NCBI GenBank assembly: GCA_021234155.1
Contig: JAJEKV010000046.1
Coordinates: 8,935,012 to 8,999,011 of the forward strand
From: Isoetes taiwanensis
Taxonomy: Eukaryota; Streptophyta; Lycopodiopsida; Isoetales; Isoetaceae
Length of the DNA: 64,000 nt
Direction: 5' to 3'
Below, piece by piece: positions 41,275-52,794 of the stretch. The notes under the pieces were generated by a model. That model ran no database searches and was not told the DNA's origin. It saw only the letters and a list, made by a program, of their open reading frames with translations. The stretch's first letter is position 1; the number at the start of each line of letters is the position of its first letter. The position numbers were made by a program, and so were the translations under genes.

Positions 41275-43264
41275 TTTGCCATGTGCAGAGGCTATATCAG
41301 CAAAAAGGCATAGATGCCAAGATACAAATAGAGCAGCAATCACCTATACAGTTTATCACTGAGGATGATGTAGCAAAAGGGTTAAGTAAGCTCTCTAATG
41401 GCAAAGCAGCAGATGCAAATGACCTTGTGGCAGAAATGTTAAAATGGGCAGGGGATGAGTTTGTGGAGCCAATTACACGGCTGCTGAATGCTGCAGTAAG
41501 AGATGGCTTTCCAAAAATATGGCAGGTGAACCGGGTCATTCCTATACACAAAGGAGGAGATAGGGCAGATATCAATATTGGTTGGGAGCATTTTTTCTAA
41601 ACTTTTTGCATCCATCTTCTAGTGACGCTCAGAACCATTATGGATGCAATCAAAGGTAAAAAACAGCCCCTATATTTGGTCTTTGTGGATTTTAGTAAAG
41701 CTTTCAATTTGGTGCCTAGAGAGCACTTATGGGATAGAATGAACCAGCTTAATATCCCGATTGAATACCGTGATGCAACGAAGAGGGTATATGAGAAGGT
41801 AATTGTGGAGCTATCTTTTCCTCTTAACATTGAATGTAGCGCTCATGCTGTGAGTAATACAGGGGTGAAACAAGGATGTCCGTTGTCAACCTACGTTATT
41901 TGGTCTTTTCATAGACAGATTGGAGAAGTGGATTCTAGATTATGGAGGTTCAGGAGTAAATCTAGCTGGTTATGTACTTGCCCTTCTTCTATACGCAGAT
42001 GATGTTGTACTTTGCTCAAAAGAGAAAGCAGGAATCCAGAGACATCTTAAAGCACTAGAAGACTTTTGTGAATCCACAGGTATGAAGGTAAATATGTCAA
42101 AAACTAAAGCCATGACAGTAGGATCTCGGAAAAATGGTGACTTTTATTATAGAGGAGAGCTGCTAACATCTACAGATGATTATAAATATCTTGGGCTTAT
42201 AATAGACAAGAATTTTAGATGGAATAAGTGTATTGAGCAGAGAACGAATGGAGGTTTGAAAGCATTATACGCTATGCAGCGAAGCTGTGGAAAAGCTTTT
42301 GTACAGAATTTGAGTATGAAGAGAATGCTCTATAAGGTGTTGGTCCAATCGGTGGTTTTGTATGGCTGTGAAATCTGGGGGCCAGGTTTGCCAAATTGCC
42401 TATGGGAACAAATAGAGAAAATTCAAAAACGATTTTTATGCACAGAATTAGGTGTGAAGACTCAAACTCCATACCATATGATGTTAGCCGAATGCGGAAT
42501 GATCCCTCTAGAAGGTGAAGCGCTCATTCAAACTCTTATTTACCTCCCATTTGGCTATGGTTGAGAGTAAAGGAAAGGGCTGGTATAACAATATAGTAGA
42601 ATGGCTTGCAAAATGGGATATGAAATTAGAGGAGTGCCCGCAAACAGAAATTCGAACATGGGTAATACAGGGACTTCAGCTGGTGATTTGGAAAGACCCA
42701 AAGACTAAGATGGCAGATTACCGAACACTTATGAATCCAAGGCTCCAAAGGGCTTCTTATGTGGATAGTGATATGTCCTTGGCAAAACGCAGAGCACTGG
42801 CACGCTTGAGATTGAGTTCTCATCGGCTACACATAGAAGAGGGAAGATGGAAGAAACTCCCAAGAGCAGAAAGGACGTGCAAGGTATGTGGAGAAGATGA
42901 GGTAGAAGATGAATTGCATGCCCTCTTGCGATGCCCAGCATATGAGGGATTGCGTAAAAGATATGGTATTGACGGGGTGGACACTTTAGATACTCTGTTT
43001 CATATGTCACCTTCGATCCTTGGTAATTTTGTCCTAGACATGTTAGAGGTGAGAAGATTACATATAGCTAGTATAGATTCGTTATTGCGATGTAATGAAA
43101 GGGAGAGTGAGCCAGATGAATGTAGTGATTGTGCTTCCGACTGTGGAAGCATTTCAGAAAATTGGATTGATGTTTAAAAGTTTTTTTTTTTACTGAACGT
43201 CTGATAGACCTGATGGTCTCAGTAGACGTGATAATACAACATTTCATTTCATTTCATTTCATTT
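41275..43264 (+). mobile_element. LINE A: 5'-truncated non-LTR retrotransposon
   Basis: The element enters inside the RT domain and ends in an AACATTTCATTTCATTTCATT tail. It lies between two CT runs. Reading frames break at about 41600 and 41900, so it is dead. Its RT and C-terminal cysteine motif differ from those of the 44.8-50.8 kb LINE. Confidence 0.9.
41279..43177 (+). pseudogene. LINE A reverse transcriptase and C-terminal zinc region
   Basis: In order: EDDVAKGLSKLSNGKAADAN (finger region), QVNRVIPIHKGGD, LVFVDFSKAFNLVPREHLW (motif A, with N for D after AF), TGVKQGCPLS (motif B), LLLYADDVVLCSKE (motif C) and FCESTGMKVNMSKTKAM (motif D). The RT is split over three frames. The C-terminus (42515-43177) ends with CKVCGEDEVEDELHALLRCPAY, a Cys-Cys-His-Cys region common in non-LTR elements. 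It stops at 43177, 70 bp before the tail. The frameshifts make it inactive. Confidence 0.9.
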
Positions 43265-44845
43265 CTCTCTCTCTCTAATGCACTCATGATGTCTATGCTT
43301 TGGCACATTGTCATACATTTGCTTTGGTAATAAATTGGGCGACCTGTCTATCAACGAGCCTAAACAGTCCCTATAATGTATCTTATTGCATTGAGCAAAT
43401 GTTTGTTTCCTTGTCTACCTATGAGCTTAAATGATCACTATAGTTTTTCTATCTACCTGTAAGCTTAAACAGTCACTAGTTTACTTGTCTACCTGTGAGC
43501 TTATAATAGTCACTCTAGCTTTCTAACTTATTGCACTAAACAGATGGTTGTTTGTTTTTATCCTTTTTGGAAAAATCTTCTCCTAGATAGATGAGATGAT
43601 TAATTTTATTTTGTATGGATATCTAGAATATCAACCCTTTTAATTTGGTTTTTCCGGTTTCACCAAAAACCTTTTTGGATTTTTTGAAGGTTGATTTTTC
43701 TAAGGTTTTAAGAGTTTTGGCTCCCGAAAAAAAATTTCGATTGTCTAAAAATCGAGAAAATTTTGTGAGTATGATTTATGCGTTCATGTTTTGCGTGCAA
43801 ATAGTTTTTCTTTCAGTGCATGCCCACAACCTTTCCTCTTCCAGCATTTTCGTGTAGACGCAGATGGGGCGTGAATGGCTTGGGTGCCTACAGATTCTAA
43901 GCATGGCGCTGATCTTCAAGATGCCAGGTTAGGGCATTTAATTCTGCCGCTAATCTTCACGATGTAGGTTAAGGTGTTTAGTTCTGCTGCTGATCTTTGG
44001 GGCTTCTTGGTGTGCATCTAGCTTGAATAGATTGTTGTGATTTACTATAGATCTGATTTTTGTTATGTAGACCCTTTCCCACAGGTGGTTTTCTCAAAAG
44101 CATTAGACCAATATACATGATATGCCTGCATAAAGTCACTGCGATTTTTGGGCTTTCATGCAAGAGTATTATCCAGATCCAAACATGAAAAAGGGGTATC
44201 CAGTAAGTTTGATGGTTTCTCCACCTTACTACTCTTGCAAACGGTTTTACAAATTTCCTTTCGAATGGTCGGATGCCTTCATATTGAAACTGTATACCAG
44301 GTTAGATATAGCTTTCACAGATGGTTTAGAGGTTTGGCCCATAGTATAGTTGCAAAGATTGGATGTTTAGCTCATGTGCTGTAAGACAGGCCCGTCCAAA
44401 TGTTTAAGAGGATGTCTGTGATGGAAGATTTTCCACAAATGAGGTTGGCTAAGTAATAGATGAGTTGCCTTGGTGTTGTGTTTACATTTCATCTCTGATT
44501 TGGTTTGAAACTTGTGAATTGATATACAAATTTCTGGTTGAAATTATTGGTATTTCTTAAGCAGGTCTTTAAAGATGGCTATTTCTAGATTTACTACAAG
44601 TGATGATTGAAGCATTTGTCGCTGAGGCAAGTATCGTAAAAATATTTGCATGGATTAGAGCATTTCAAGTAATTTGTCATGCCTTATTCAATAATGATTA
44701 CTTCCTCAACAATGTAACAGTATAGAGACTTAAAGGCTGAGAGTAATAATGGGCTTTGCTCTATAAAATGAAATTGCAAACACTACTACACGTGTAGGAG
44801 CTTGTTTATATTATTTTGAGGGTTCTGACGGCAAAACTTTGATCG
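43265..44845. other. Mostly non-coding, with one unexplained ORF
   Basis: 43265-43610 is the second part of the 590-bp repeat. At 44158-44349 a plus ORF reads YYPDPNMKKGYPVSLMVSPP, then YYSCKRFYKFPFEWSDAFIL and a stop; its composition is protein-like but I do not recognise it. 43860-43990 has a short repeated GCTGATCTT/GCTAATCTT segment. Confidence 0.35.
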
Positions 44846-44995
44846 GTGATATCTCTCTTATCTGGTGTCGGATTTTGGCGTGCTTGGGCTCGTTGGAAAG
44901 CTTGCTCTGAGCTCTTTCCAGTGGTGTATAGCATCAGCTGTTTTGCATGTGATTTGTTGCTGCAAACAGCTGATTTCCGGACTGGTCCGGATGAC

Positions 44996-46540
44996 ATGGC
45001 TCCTGCCAGACAGGCTGATGGGGGCTCGATTGAGCCTCATGGCTTGGGGCTGAAGCCAAGGGAGATGGCGAGGAGAAAGAATCCTCCAGTAAAGGGGAAG
45101 GGCGTGGGTCTCAGCATGCATGAAGAGGCGCGGGCTGTAGGAAGTGGCATGCAATTGGTGGCAGAGATGAGGGAGCTCTTGGAATCCCCTTCGGTTGAGA
45201 GGTATGTGGATTGCTCTTCCTCTCAATATAATTCTGAGACCCAAGTAGATTGTGTTTTGGAGACTCCGGTCTTGATTCCATCAAGCATGCCCCCTTTGGA
45301 AACTGGATCTGTGATGCCCTCTGCCCCTGTGCTTGGGAAGGAATCACTTGCTGGTGATGCGCCCTCTTCTAGGGTGCATGTAGCTGATGTGTCTCCTGGG
45401 GTGCCTCTGGATACCTCTCAGGGTGCCAGGGCGGCAGCCCCAAATCCTGTGCGCCCGGCCTGGCGGAGCAATGACACTGTTGCTCGCATCACTCGGCCGG
45501 GGTTTTCAGATTGGATTAAGCGCAAGGCTCCGGAGTGTAGAACTGCCCGTGTTCAAGAAGCTCTGAAGTTTGTGGAGGATCATCACTCTGTTGACTTGCA
45601 GGCAGCTCTTCCAGAGACTCCATGGATAGATATTGATCATACCAGGCATGTTCAGACCATTGAGAATCTAGTTTCATTTGCAGTGTTGGGCTATTTCACG
45701 GGTTACATATTGGACACGAGGAGGTTTAGCTCTTGGCTTGCTGGACATCTGAGGCGGATTGGTTTGCCCAGGTATCAGTCTCTGAAATTCTTACCAAATA
45801 ATTTCTTCCTAATCATGTTTGAGGCTGAGTCTTCTGTGCGGCAATTGGTTAGTCGGGGGGTGGATACGTTGGGTGATTCATATGTGTTGTATCAGTATTA
45901 TACTCCAGCAATGTCCACCAGTTCTTTGACAGCGGTTAAAATCCCGTGTTGGTTCCAGATTCAGGATCTTCCTCCTGACCTGATGGTGCCTGATTTCTTG
46001 GTTTCTATGGCCAATGGCCTGGGTGTATATTTGGCTCATTCTATTGTGCAGGTCCCCAAGATCTGTGTTGCTCTGCCTGCTTTGCAGCCTGTGCCCACTT
46101 CTCTTCCAGTGCGTAGTGGTCCCTGGCATTTTCTTTTCCGATTGAAGCTTTTGAATGGCTCTGAGATTCGGCGGATGTTTCCATCTATTGTGCTACCATT
46201 TGACCCTGTTGATGATCCTGCTAGTCCTGCTGGTGCTTGTGATGTGGTAGGGGTTGCAGGTGTTGATGCAGGGGCCCGGGATTCCTCGGTTCCTGAGGTC
46301 ACAGGCAGAGGACTCCGTGGTGCAGTGAGTGGCGTTGGACGAGGTGGTGTGGTTGGGAGAGGTGGTGTGGGACGAGGCCGGGGCAGGCTTGCTGCTGGCC
46401 GCCCTTTTGATGGCGGGGCTAGGGGACGTGGTGGCTCAGGGGAGGGCTCAGATGATTTGGTTGTGGCTAGATCTGAGGACAGGGTTGTGGCAGGGGCTGG
46501 TGATCCTGCTGGGGATGTCCCAAAGGCGGTATGTCTTTGA
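44996..46540 (+). CDS. LINE B ORF1 (DUF4283-like RNA-binding protein)
   Basis: An open frame runs 44846-46540; the ATG at 44996 (MAPARQADGG) is the likelier start. Residues about 160-290 contain IENLVSFAVLGYFTG, FLPNNFFLIMFEAESSVRQL and IPCWFQIQDLPPDLM, the layout of the DUF4283 domain in plant L1 ORF1 proteins. The C-terminus is Gly/Arg-rich (RGAVSGVGRGGVVGRGG). I see no CCHC knuckle. It would package LINE RNA. A second frame overlaps its end. Confidence 0.75.
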   Translation: MAPARQADGGSIEPHGLGLKPREMARRKNPPVKGKGVGLSMHEEARAVGSGMQLVAEMRELLESPSVERYVDCSSSQYNSETQVDCVLETPVLIPSSMPPLETGSVMPSAPVLGKESLAGDAPSSRVHVADVSPGVPLDTSQGARAAAPNPVRPAWRSNDTVARITRPGFSDWIKRKAPECRTARVQEALKFVEDHHSVDLQAALPETPWIDIDHTRHVQTIENLVSFAVLGYFTGYILDTRRFSSWLAGHLRRIGLPRYQSLKFLPNNFFLIMFEAESSVRQLVSRGVDTLGDSYVLYQYYTPAMSTSSLTAVKIPCWFQIQDLPPDLMVPDFLVSMANGLGVYLAHSIVQVPKICVALPALQPVPTSLPVRSGPWHFLFRLKLLNGSEIRRMFPSIVLPFDPVDDPASPAGACDVVGVAGVDAGARDSSVPEVTGRGLRGAVSGVGRGGVVGRGGVGRGRGRLAAGRPFDGGARGRGGSGEGSDDLVVARSEDRVVAGAGDPAGDVPKAVCL

Positions 46541-46583
46541 GCATGAGGTGGCTGGAGCAACCCGGTTGGAGGTAGAGACTAGT

Positions 46584-46721
46584 GTGGCCCATGACTCTAT
46601 GGAGGTGCCTGGGGGACTTCCAACACGTGTTGGAAGTGGAATATCACGAGTTGTGGCCCATGACTCTGTGGAGGTGCCTGGGGGACTTCCAACACGTGTT
46701 GGAAGTGGAATATCACGTAGA
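46584..46721. repeat. Two tandem 69-bp units with a CCAACACGTGTTGG palindrome
   Basis: Units start at 46584 and 46653 and are nearly identical. Each carries the palindrome CCAACACGTGTTGG flanked by TT/AA. The 69-bp length keeps reading frame. They lie between ORF1 and ORF2 of LINE B. Confidence 0.9.
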
Positions 46722-46834
46722 GCGGCTGTGGGTCACATTGCTGTGATTAATCCTCTGGCTCTAGATGCTGACTCAGTGGAGTGCGCTGATGGCCTGGTGG
46801 GTAGGCATGTGGGGCTGGACACTTCTCCTCTGGG

Positions 46835-47820
46835 ATGAATAGGTCGATCCTCAGTTGGAATGTGCGGGGGGTGCGGTCCTCTAGTAGTAAGAGGGCCCGT
46901 GTTTCTTTGGCACTTCGGCAGTTGCGTCCTGATATTGTTTGCATTCAGGAGCATAAGTGTCCACAGGGTGATATGTCCGCTCATGAATATGGTTGGTAGG
47001 CGGTTTGGCTTTATTGCTTCTTCTTCTGGGCGGACTAGTGGGGGTACTCTTATTGCTTGGAAGATGGATGTGCAGGTCACATACTCTGCAGCAGACATGT
47101 TTGGTCGGTGGGCAATAATTAAGTGGTTGGAGGGCGGGCAAGAGTGGGGGATTGTTAATGTTTATGCCCCTAATCAGCCTTCTCAGCGGGGTGCTTTGTG
47201 GGCCCACAACCGGAATAAGTTGCGAGCCCTTGGTGGGTTGCAGGTTGCTTGGTTGTTGTTAGGGGATTTCAATATGGTAGAGCGAGTAGAAGATCGCTCT
47301 GGTTCTGGCACCCAGCTTGTGCAGGGATTTGAGAGGGACCAGTGGTCTCGTTTGTTGCGTGATTTGGCCTTGGTTGAGGTCCCCGGGGACTTGTCTTTCA
47401 CCTATTGTAATAGGCAGATTGGTGCGGGCCGGGCGTATGCTAGGCATGACCGGTGCTATGCTTCCCCATGCGCATTGGATGGTGTGCCCTCTTTGCGCCG
47501 GAGTAACATTCTGTCTACCTCCATTTCTGATCATTACCCTCAGGTTTTGTCCAGTCAGGGTGCGGTTGCCTCTCGGCCTTCTCGGACGGTGTTCCGTTTG
47601 AACACCCGGGCCGGGTCGATGCGGATTTCGCCCCGGTGCGAGTTGTGGCTTGATACCTTTTCATCTCTGAAGGGTATGTCTGGTATGGTGACTGCGTTGG
47701 CGAGGGTTAAGCATTTTGCTAAGGTCTTTGGTAGGCAGCGTGTGCAGCAGGAGCGGCAGGAGTTGCATAGTCTTTATCAGGAGTTGGAGAAGATTCGGCG
47801 CAGCCTTCGATGGCATTAGG
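46835..47820 (+). pseudogene. LINE B ORF2, endonuclease part
   Basis: ATG at 46835 gives MNRSILSWNVRGVRSS, the start of an APE-type endonuclease, with VCIQEHKC further on. The frame meets a stop at about 46996, and the rest lies in another frame: TLIAWKMDVQ, IVNVYAPN, LLLGDFNMVERVEDRSGS and ISDHYP. The usual E, D, N and H catalytic positions are thus largely kept, and ARHDRCY corresponds to the SRLDRVY-type block, with a His for the usual Leu. A linker helix follows. It stops at 47819. Confidence 0.85.
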
Positions 47821-47879
47821 GAGAATGCGGTGTTGCAAAAGTATTGTTGCTTTGGAGCAGATTAAAGTGCATGAGGCGC

Positions 47880-49275
47880 TGTGAAGGCAGCCCTTACCTG
47901 GTCGAAGGAGGGGGGATACAAGTTCGCCGGTGTTCTTGAGCAACTAGGCGGCAAATGGGCGATATCACGAATCTATGGCGCCCCTTGCTTTGCCTCGATG
48001 GCGGACTTTGGAGGATCCCGCTGAGTTGCAGAGGTATGTGCATGCTCATTTCTCGTGGGGTTTTTTATGCAAATGCACTCTTCCCTATGAGCGAGGAGAT
48101 GCGGGAGCTTGTTTTGGGGGTCATTAAGCCATCTATTTTGCCTCACCAGCGTGAGAGCTTGGAGCAGGAGCTCTCCAGAGAGGATTTAGCGGAGGCATGT
48201 ATGTGCATGGCCAAGGATAAATGTCCTGGGCTGGATGGCATCCCTGTGGAGTTCTTTCAGACTTATTGGGAGTGGGCTGGTGAGTCTGTGTACCAGGTGT
48301 ATCTTGAGTTGCTGCAGTCTTCTCACATGGATAGGATCTTGAATACCGCATGCATTTCCTTGATTCCTAAGGTTAAAGCAAACCTTCTACTATTAATGAT
48401 TGGAGGCCTATATCCTTGTTGTCCTCTCAGTACAAGATTATTACAAAAGCCCCTCGGCCGAGAAGTTGAAGCCGGTGTTGACTTCTTCCATTAGTAAGGT
48501 GCAGTCTGGGTTTGTTCCTGGGAGGAACATTTTGACTAATGTTGCCGCAGCTTATGAGGGCCTTTATTGGGCCAGGAGAACAGGTCAAGGCATTGCCTAT
48601 CTTAAGCTTGACTTTGCCAAAGCTTATGATAGTGTCCGTTGGGAGTTCTTGTCTGCCATGATGTTAGCGTTGGGCTGTGGTCCACGCTTTACAGAGACAG
48701 TCATGAAGCTGCATAGGTCAGCCGCAGCTACTCGGTGGTGTGCCGGGGTGAACCCTCCCGCCTTTTCTCCTTAGGCGGAGGGTGTCGCGGGGGTGCCCTT
48801 TGGCACCATTTTGTTTACGATTGTGGCGGAGGTTGTCTCCGATTGTTTTGGCTGCGGTGGAGGAGGGGTGGTGGATGGGCTTCGGATGCGGGGGATGGTA
48901 GTCAGCAGATTATTAACCAGTTCGCCGATGACACTTTTCTCTTCTTGGTGGCGAAGAGAGGAATTTGCGAATGTGAAGGGTTTGCTTTGGATACTTTCTC
49001 CTTGGCCTCGTGCATTCTTCTGAATTGGGGTAAATGCTCCGCATTATGGGCCCAGTTGACTCCGCCTCCCCCTTGTTTGGCTCTATTCCCTTGGAAGGTG
49101 CTTCCAGGTAATGTGTGTACTAAGCTGTTGGGTATTCCCTTTGGAGGGGATGTTTCCATGGGGAGGGTGTGGGATGAGATTTTGCGGGGTTGCGTAAAAC
49201 ACCTCAATTGGTGGAAGGGTAGCAAGTTGTCCATGGCGGGTAGGATCACTATTGCCAAGTCGATTGCTTTGTAGC
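47880..49275 (+). pseudogene. LINE B ORF2, reverse transcriptase part
   Basis: Blocks in order: MAKDKCPGLDGIPVEFFQTY, ACISLIPKVK, SSISKVQSGFVPGRNI, AYLKLDFAKAYDSVRWEFL (motif A) and QFADDTFLFL (motif C). Several frame changes (about 48400, 48740 and 48900) separate them. The motif order is that of plant L1 elements. Confidence 0.85.
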
Positions 49276-50640
49276 ACTCATGTGTATACAAAGATCTGCG
49301 ATGTTAGCTCCTCGAGGGTAAGATACGTGGCTTTGGATAAGATTGTTCAAATTTTGTGTGGGGGGGATGATGAAGGGGCAGTTGTTAAAGTGGCTTGGTG
49401 GAAGTGTCTCCCCCCCGGGAGGATGGGGGGCTTGGCCATTCGGATTTGGCACTGCATAGTAAGGTGTTGGTCTCTAAGTTTATTTGGAGCATTCCTCAGG
49501 GATGGAGCATCTTCTCCCTGGTGCGGCACTATTGTGGCAATCTCTTCGCCATTGTGTGGCATTTGGAAAGTCGTCATGCATGTAGAGTTGCCCCGGGCAC
49601 TTTGTTGTATGGTCTCCGGCCTTTCCCACATCGTCCCCTTTTCTCACGGGGGGTGTTGCGGGCTTGGGATCACGCGTCGTGTGCTCTTCCAGCTAGATTA
49701 TGCCTCGGTTTATCACCACTCTTCTCCTTTCTTGTGGGTTCCTCTACCTCCTGCGTACTTGCCCTTCAGCGCCCACTTGTGCATGCTTTCGCCAGGCCCG
49801 TTGGAGGCGAGCTGCTTTGTGCTCACCTTGGAGGATTGGTATTGGGATGGTCACTAGCTTCGTGGGAGTTCTTCGAGCTCGCTTTTCGCTGAAGGGCGAT
49901 GGCCGGGCTATCACGGGAACAAGTGGCGGGGAGTATTCCGCTACATATACCTATAGTCCCTCAGGGTGATGTGGTGGTGCAGGTTTGGAAGGTTCATCCA
50001 GATGTTGTATCTTCTTGTTTTGTGCGGTCTTGTTACCGGGTGTTGGCTATTCATGACACTCTGCCCCTTCGTGCAAGTGGTCTCTGCAGCTTCCTGTTCT
50101 CGATGGCGCTTCGGTTTGGGCGTGGACATGGAGCTCACTTCCCCACCGGCGGTTCGGGTGCTTATGTGGCAGGTGGTGCACCGCTGTCTCAGGGTGAATG
50201 TCCTTGTGAGTCAGTTTAGGCCGGGTGTGAGCCCTCTTTGCCCTTGTTGTGGCCTTCATCGTGAGACTGTGGAGCATTGTCTGGTTTTATGCCCTCATTT
50301 GCGAGGTTGCAGGATTGGGTCGGGGCTGTTCAGTGAGATTGAATAGCCAACAATTGCTTGCTTCATGTGTATCCCGGTGTTTGGCCGCCAATCGACAACA
50401 AAGCCTTGCATCTGTGCGTGGCTTGGTTGGTGTGGTTGATTTGGAAGCGGCGGCGGTTGTGGATCTTTCAGGGGATTCAGCAGCCTGCAGCCTCTCTGAT
50501 TCCTCGACTCAGGTACAAGCTATTTCAAAGCTTTTTGGTGTTCCCGGGATTAGTAGAGCGGAAGTTTTCCATTTAGCGGGACTTCTTGGGTGTGGTAGAT
50601 GGTGATGGTCGGTTTGTGCAAAGATGAGTCGCAGTTGTTG
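49276..50640 (+). pseudogene. LINE B ORF2, C-terminal region
   Basis: Frame pieces include LYGLRPFPHRPLF, VRVLMWQVVHRCLRVNVLV (a block typical of the ORF2 C-terminus before the zinc region) and LCPCCGLHRETVEHCLVLCP, a cysteine-histidine motif. After 50345 only a degraded tail remains before the 3' untranslated part at 50640. Confidence 0.7.
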
Positions 50641-50754
50641 TGGAGTGTCGAGGTATCACCGCCTCTTTGGGGCGCTTCTCCTTCCTCCTCACTTGCTTTG
50701 TAACATTACCATTCTTTTAATATATTGCTGACACAGTTCTTCAAAAAAAAAAAA

Positions 50755-51047
50755 ATAGGCAGAAATGGCACAAAAGACATTTATGCTCTGCCTTTTTACG
50801 AAGCATAAACGTCATTTTTGTGCCATTTATGATATTGCTCTTCAAATGATACAAAATGGTGGAGTGTCGAGGTATCGCTGTCTCTTTGGGGCAGTTCTCC
50901 TTCCTCCTCACTTGCTTTGTAACATTACCATTCTTTTAATATATTGATGACACAGTTCTTCAAAAAAAAAAAAATTGACATTTATGCTCAAAAAGGCGGA
51001 GCATAAACGTCACTTTTGTGCCATTTCTACCTATTTTTGTAATAGTG
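50755..51047. mobile_element. Foldback sequence with CACTA-like terminus and second LINE tail
   Basis: 50755-50832 is a hairpin (AATGGCACAAAAGACATTTA and its complement). 50862-50975 repeats the LINE B 3' end with its own poly-A. 50977-51047 repeats the hairpin sequence and ends TTTTTGTAATAGTG, the complement of CACTATTACAAAAA, a CACTA-like end. The LINE ends seem to be inserted inside a foldback element. Confidence 0.55.
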
Positions 51048-51077
51048 AATTTTTGGGCAGCCTTGGGCATGTTACAT

Positions 51078-52349
51078 ATGGTAAAGAGCTATAGTACTGA
51101 TGTACGCATGTGCATGGGTCGACGTTTGTATATAGGAATGGATAGACCAAAAATCTTCAAAGCCTTTTGCAGAAGGTAACGAGTTTTCTAAGACTCTTAG
51201 TTTATTTTTCCAATGATCTTTTCTCGGTTGCATCTGTATAAGGTAAGAAATACAGTGAATGAAATTTATAGAGACGTGCTTGCTTGGAGGAGCTTAAAGG
51301 ATTGCACTATTGATTGGCCATTATTTGCTTGCTTTTGCAGGTTATATGCAGCTGCTTTCGCATATTGAGAGCATGCTTACTGAAGATGGTTTTGCATATT
51401 GAACAAGACTTTCTCTGCCCATTCCATAGAACATCCTCAAGTAGCAGTCATATGTAACTAATTTGTGTCTTGCATTGTCTTCAATTGCAGTTGAAAAGCT
51501 TGCTTTATTTATTTTTTAATTTCAACTTTATACAATTCATTTTTTAAATTCCTTTCATGTACGTGTTTTATAAAATCTTATGGCCAAATCCAAGTTACTT
51601 TTAGGCATGGCCATCTACAAATTTTGACAATGCCGAAGGCAAAGGCCTTATGCAATTCTTGGCCTCAATTCATCATAGAGAGAAAAGCTTTAGCGAGAAA
51701 AGTCGCAGGCTGTGATTTGCCATAATTCAAAATTTTGGTGCTACCCATATTGTTGGATCATAAGTTGTTGGTTGGACTTCTTATCTCCAATGCTCGTAGG
51801 GATTTTTTATCTCCAATGCCAACAGACTTTTCAGGTTGGAATTTACACAATCTTGAACTATATGGTCTCTCTACAATGCTAGATGGAGTTTAGAAAATGT
51901 ATATTGCAGGTTACTATCTATCTATCTATCTAATATGCATTTCTGTCCGCAACCAAATGTCACGAGTAAGAGAGGTTCTTTGCATTTCGGGCACATAAAA
52001 CATTTGCCTCAAATGTATGTGTTCAAATGACGTCAATTGTACCATGTATAACATCTCATCCTGTAACTGGGTTTATGAAAATGGCCTCATTGTATTGTAT
52101 ATAGAATCTCATCCCAAAACAGGGTATATGCAAAAGCCCTAAGATAACGATATTTAGTTTTTTTCACAATGTTTGTTGTGCAAATGCAACATTTACAAAG
52201 GAGATCTGTATCCTTTGTTATTCAGGTTCATCAGAACAATAATTTAATTTTAGATGCAAACCTTTCAAGTATGTGACATCGTCATTATAGGTGTAACACA
52301 AACGCAATAGGCCCTACTAGGAGGTTGCATGCCAGAACATAGCATGAGC
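51078..52349. repeat. Tandem duplication B, unit 1 (about 1.27 kb)
   Basis: GGTAAAGAGCT.TAGTACTGAT begins unit 1 at about 51078 and unit 2 at about 52350. Landmarks (ATTGCAGTTGAAAA, AAGAGAGGTTCTT, GCAATAGGCCCT) follow in the same order. Unit 1 is free of LINE insertions and so shows the empty sites. Confidence 0.9.
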
Positions 52350-52794
52350 CTGGTAAAGAGCTGTAGTACTGATATATGCATGTGTAGGGGTCGACATTTG
52401 TATATCGGAGTGGATAGACCAAAAATCTTCAAAGCCTTTTGCAGAAGGTAACGAATTTTCTAAGACTCTTAGTTTATTTTCCCAATGATCTTTTCTCGGT
52501 TGCATCTGTATAAGGTAAGAAATACAGTAAATAAAATTTATAGAGACATGCTTGCTTGGAGGAGCTTAAAGGATTGCACTATTGGTTCGCCATTATTTGC
52601 TTGCTTTTGCAGGTTACATGCAGATGTTTTAGCATACTGAGAGCATGCTTACTGAAGATGGTTTTGCATATTGAACAAGACTTTCTCTGCCCATTCCATA
52701 GAACATCCTCAAGTAGCAGGCATATATAACTAATTTGTGTCTTGCATTGTCTTCAATTGCAGTTGAAAAACTTGCTTTATTTATTTTCTAATTT

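Larger units (their letters stand above)
44780..50755 (+). mobile_element. LINE B: nearly full-length L1-type element
   Basis: ORF1, endonuclease, RT and C-terminal cysteine region follow in order over about 5.9 kb, ending in poly-A at 50742-50755. The start is not defined; 44780 is a guess. ORF1 is intact; ORF2 has several frameshifts, so the copy is inactive. A short second copy of its 3' end follows at about 50862-50975. Confidence 0.88.

Noticed and set aside
41113-41600. Proline/serine-rich ORF before LINE A
   Set aside because: It is translation of the CCCT/CT microsatellite; only the part after about 41279 is RT.
46036-46560. Proline-rich minus ORF opposite LINE ORF1
   Set aside because: Antisense of the Gly/Arg-rich C-terminus.
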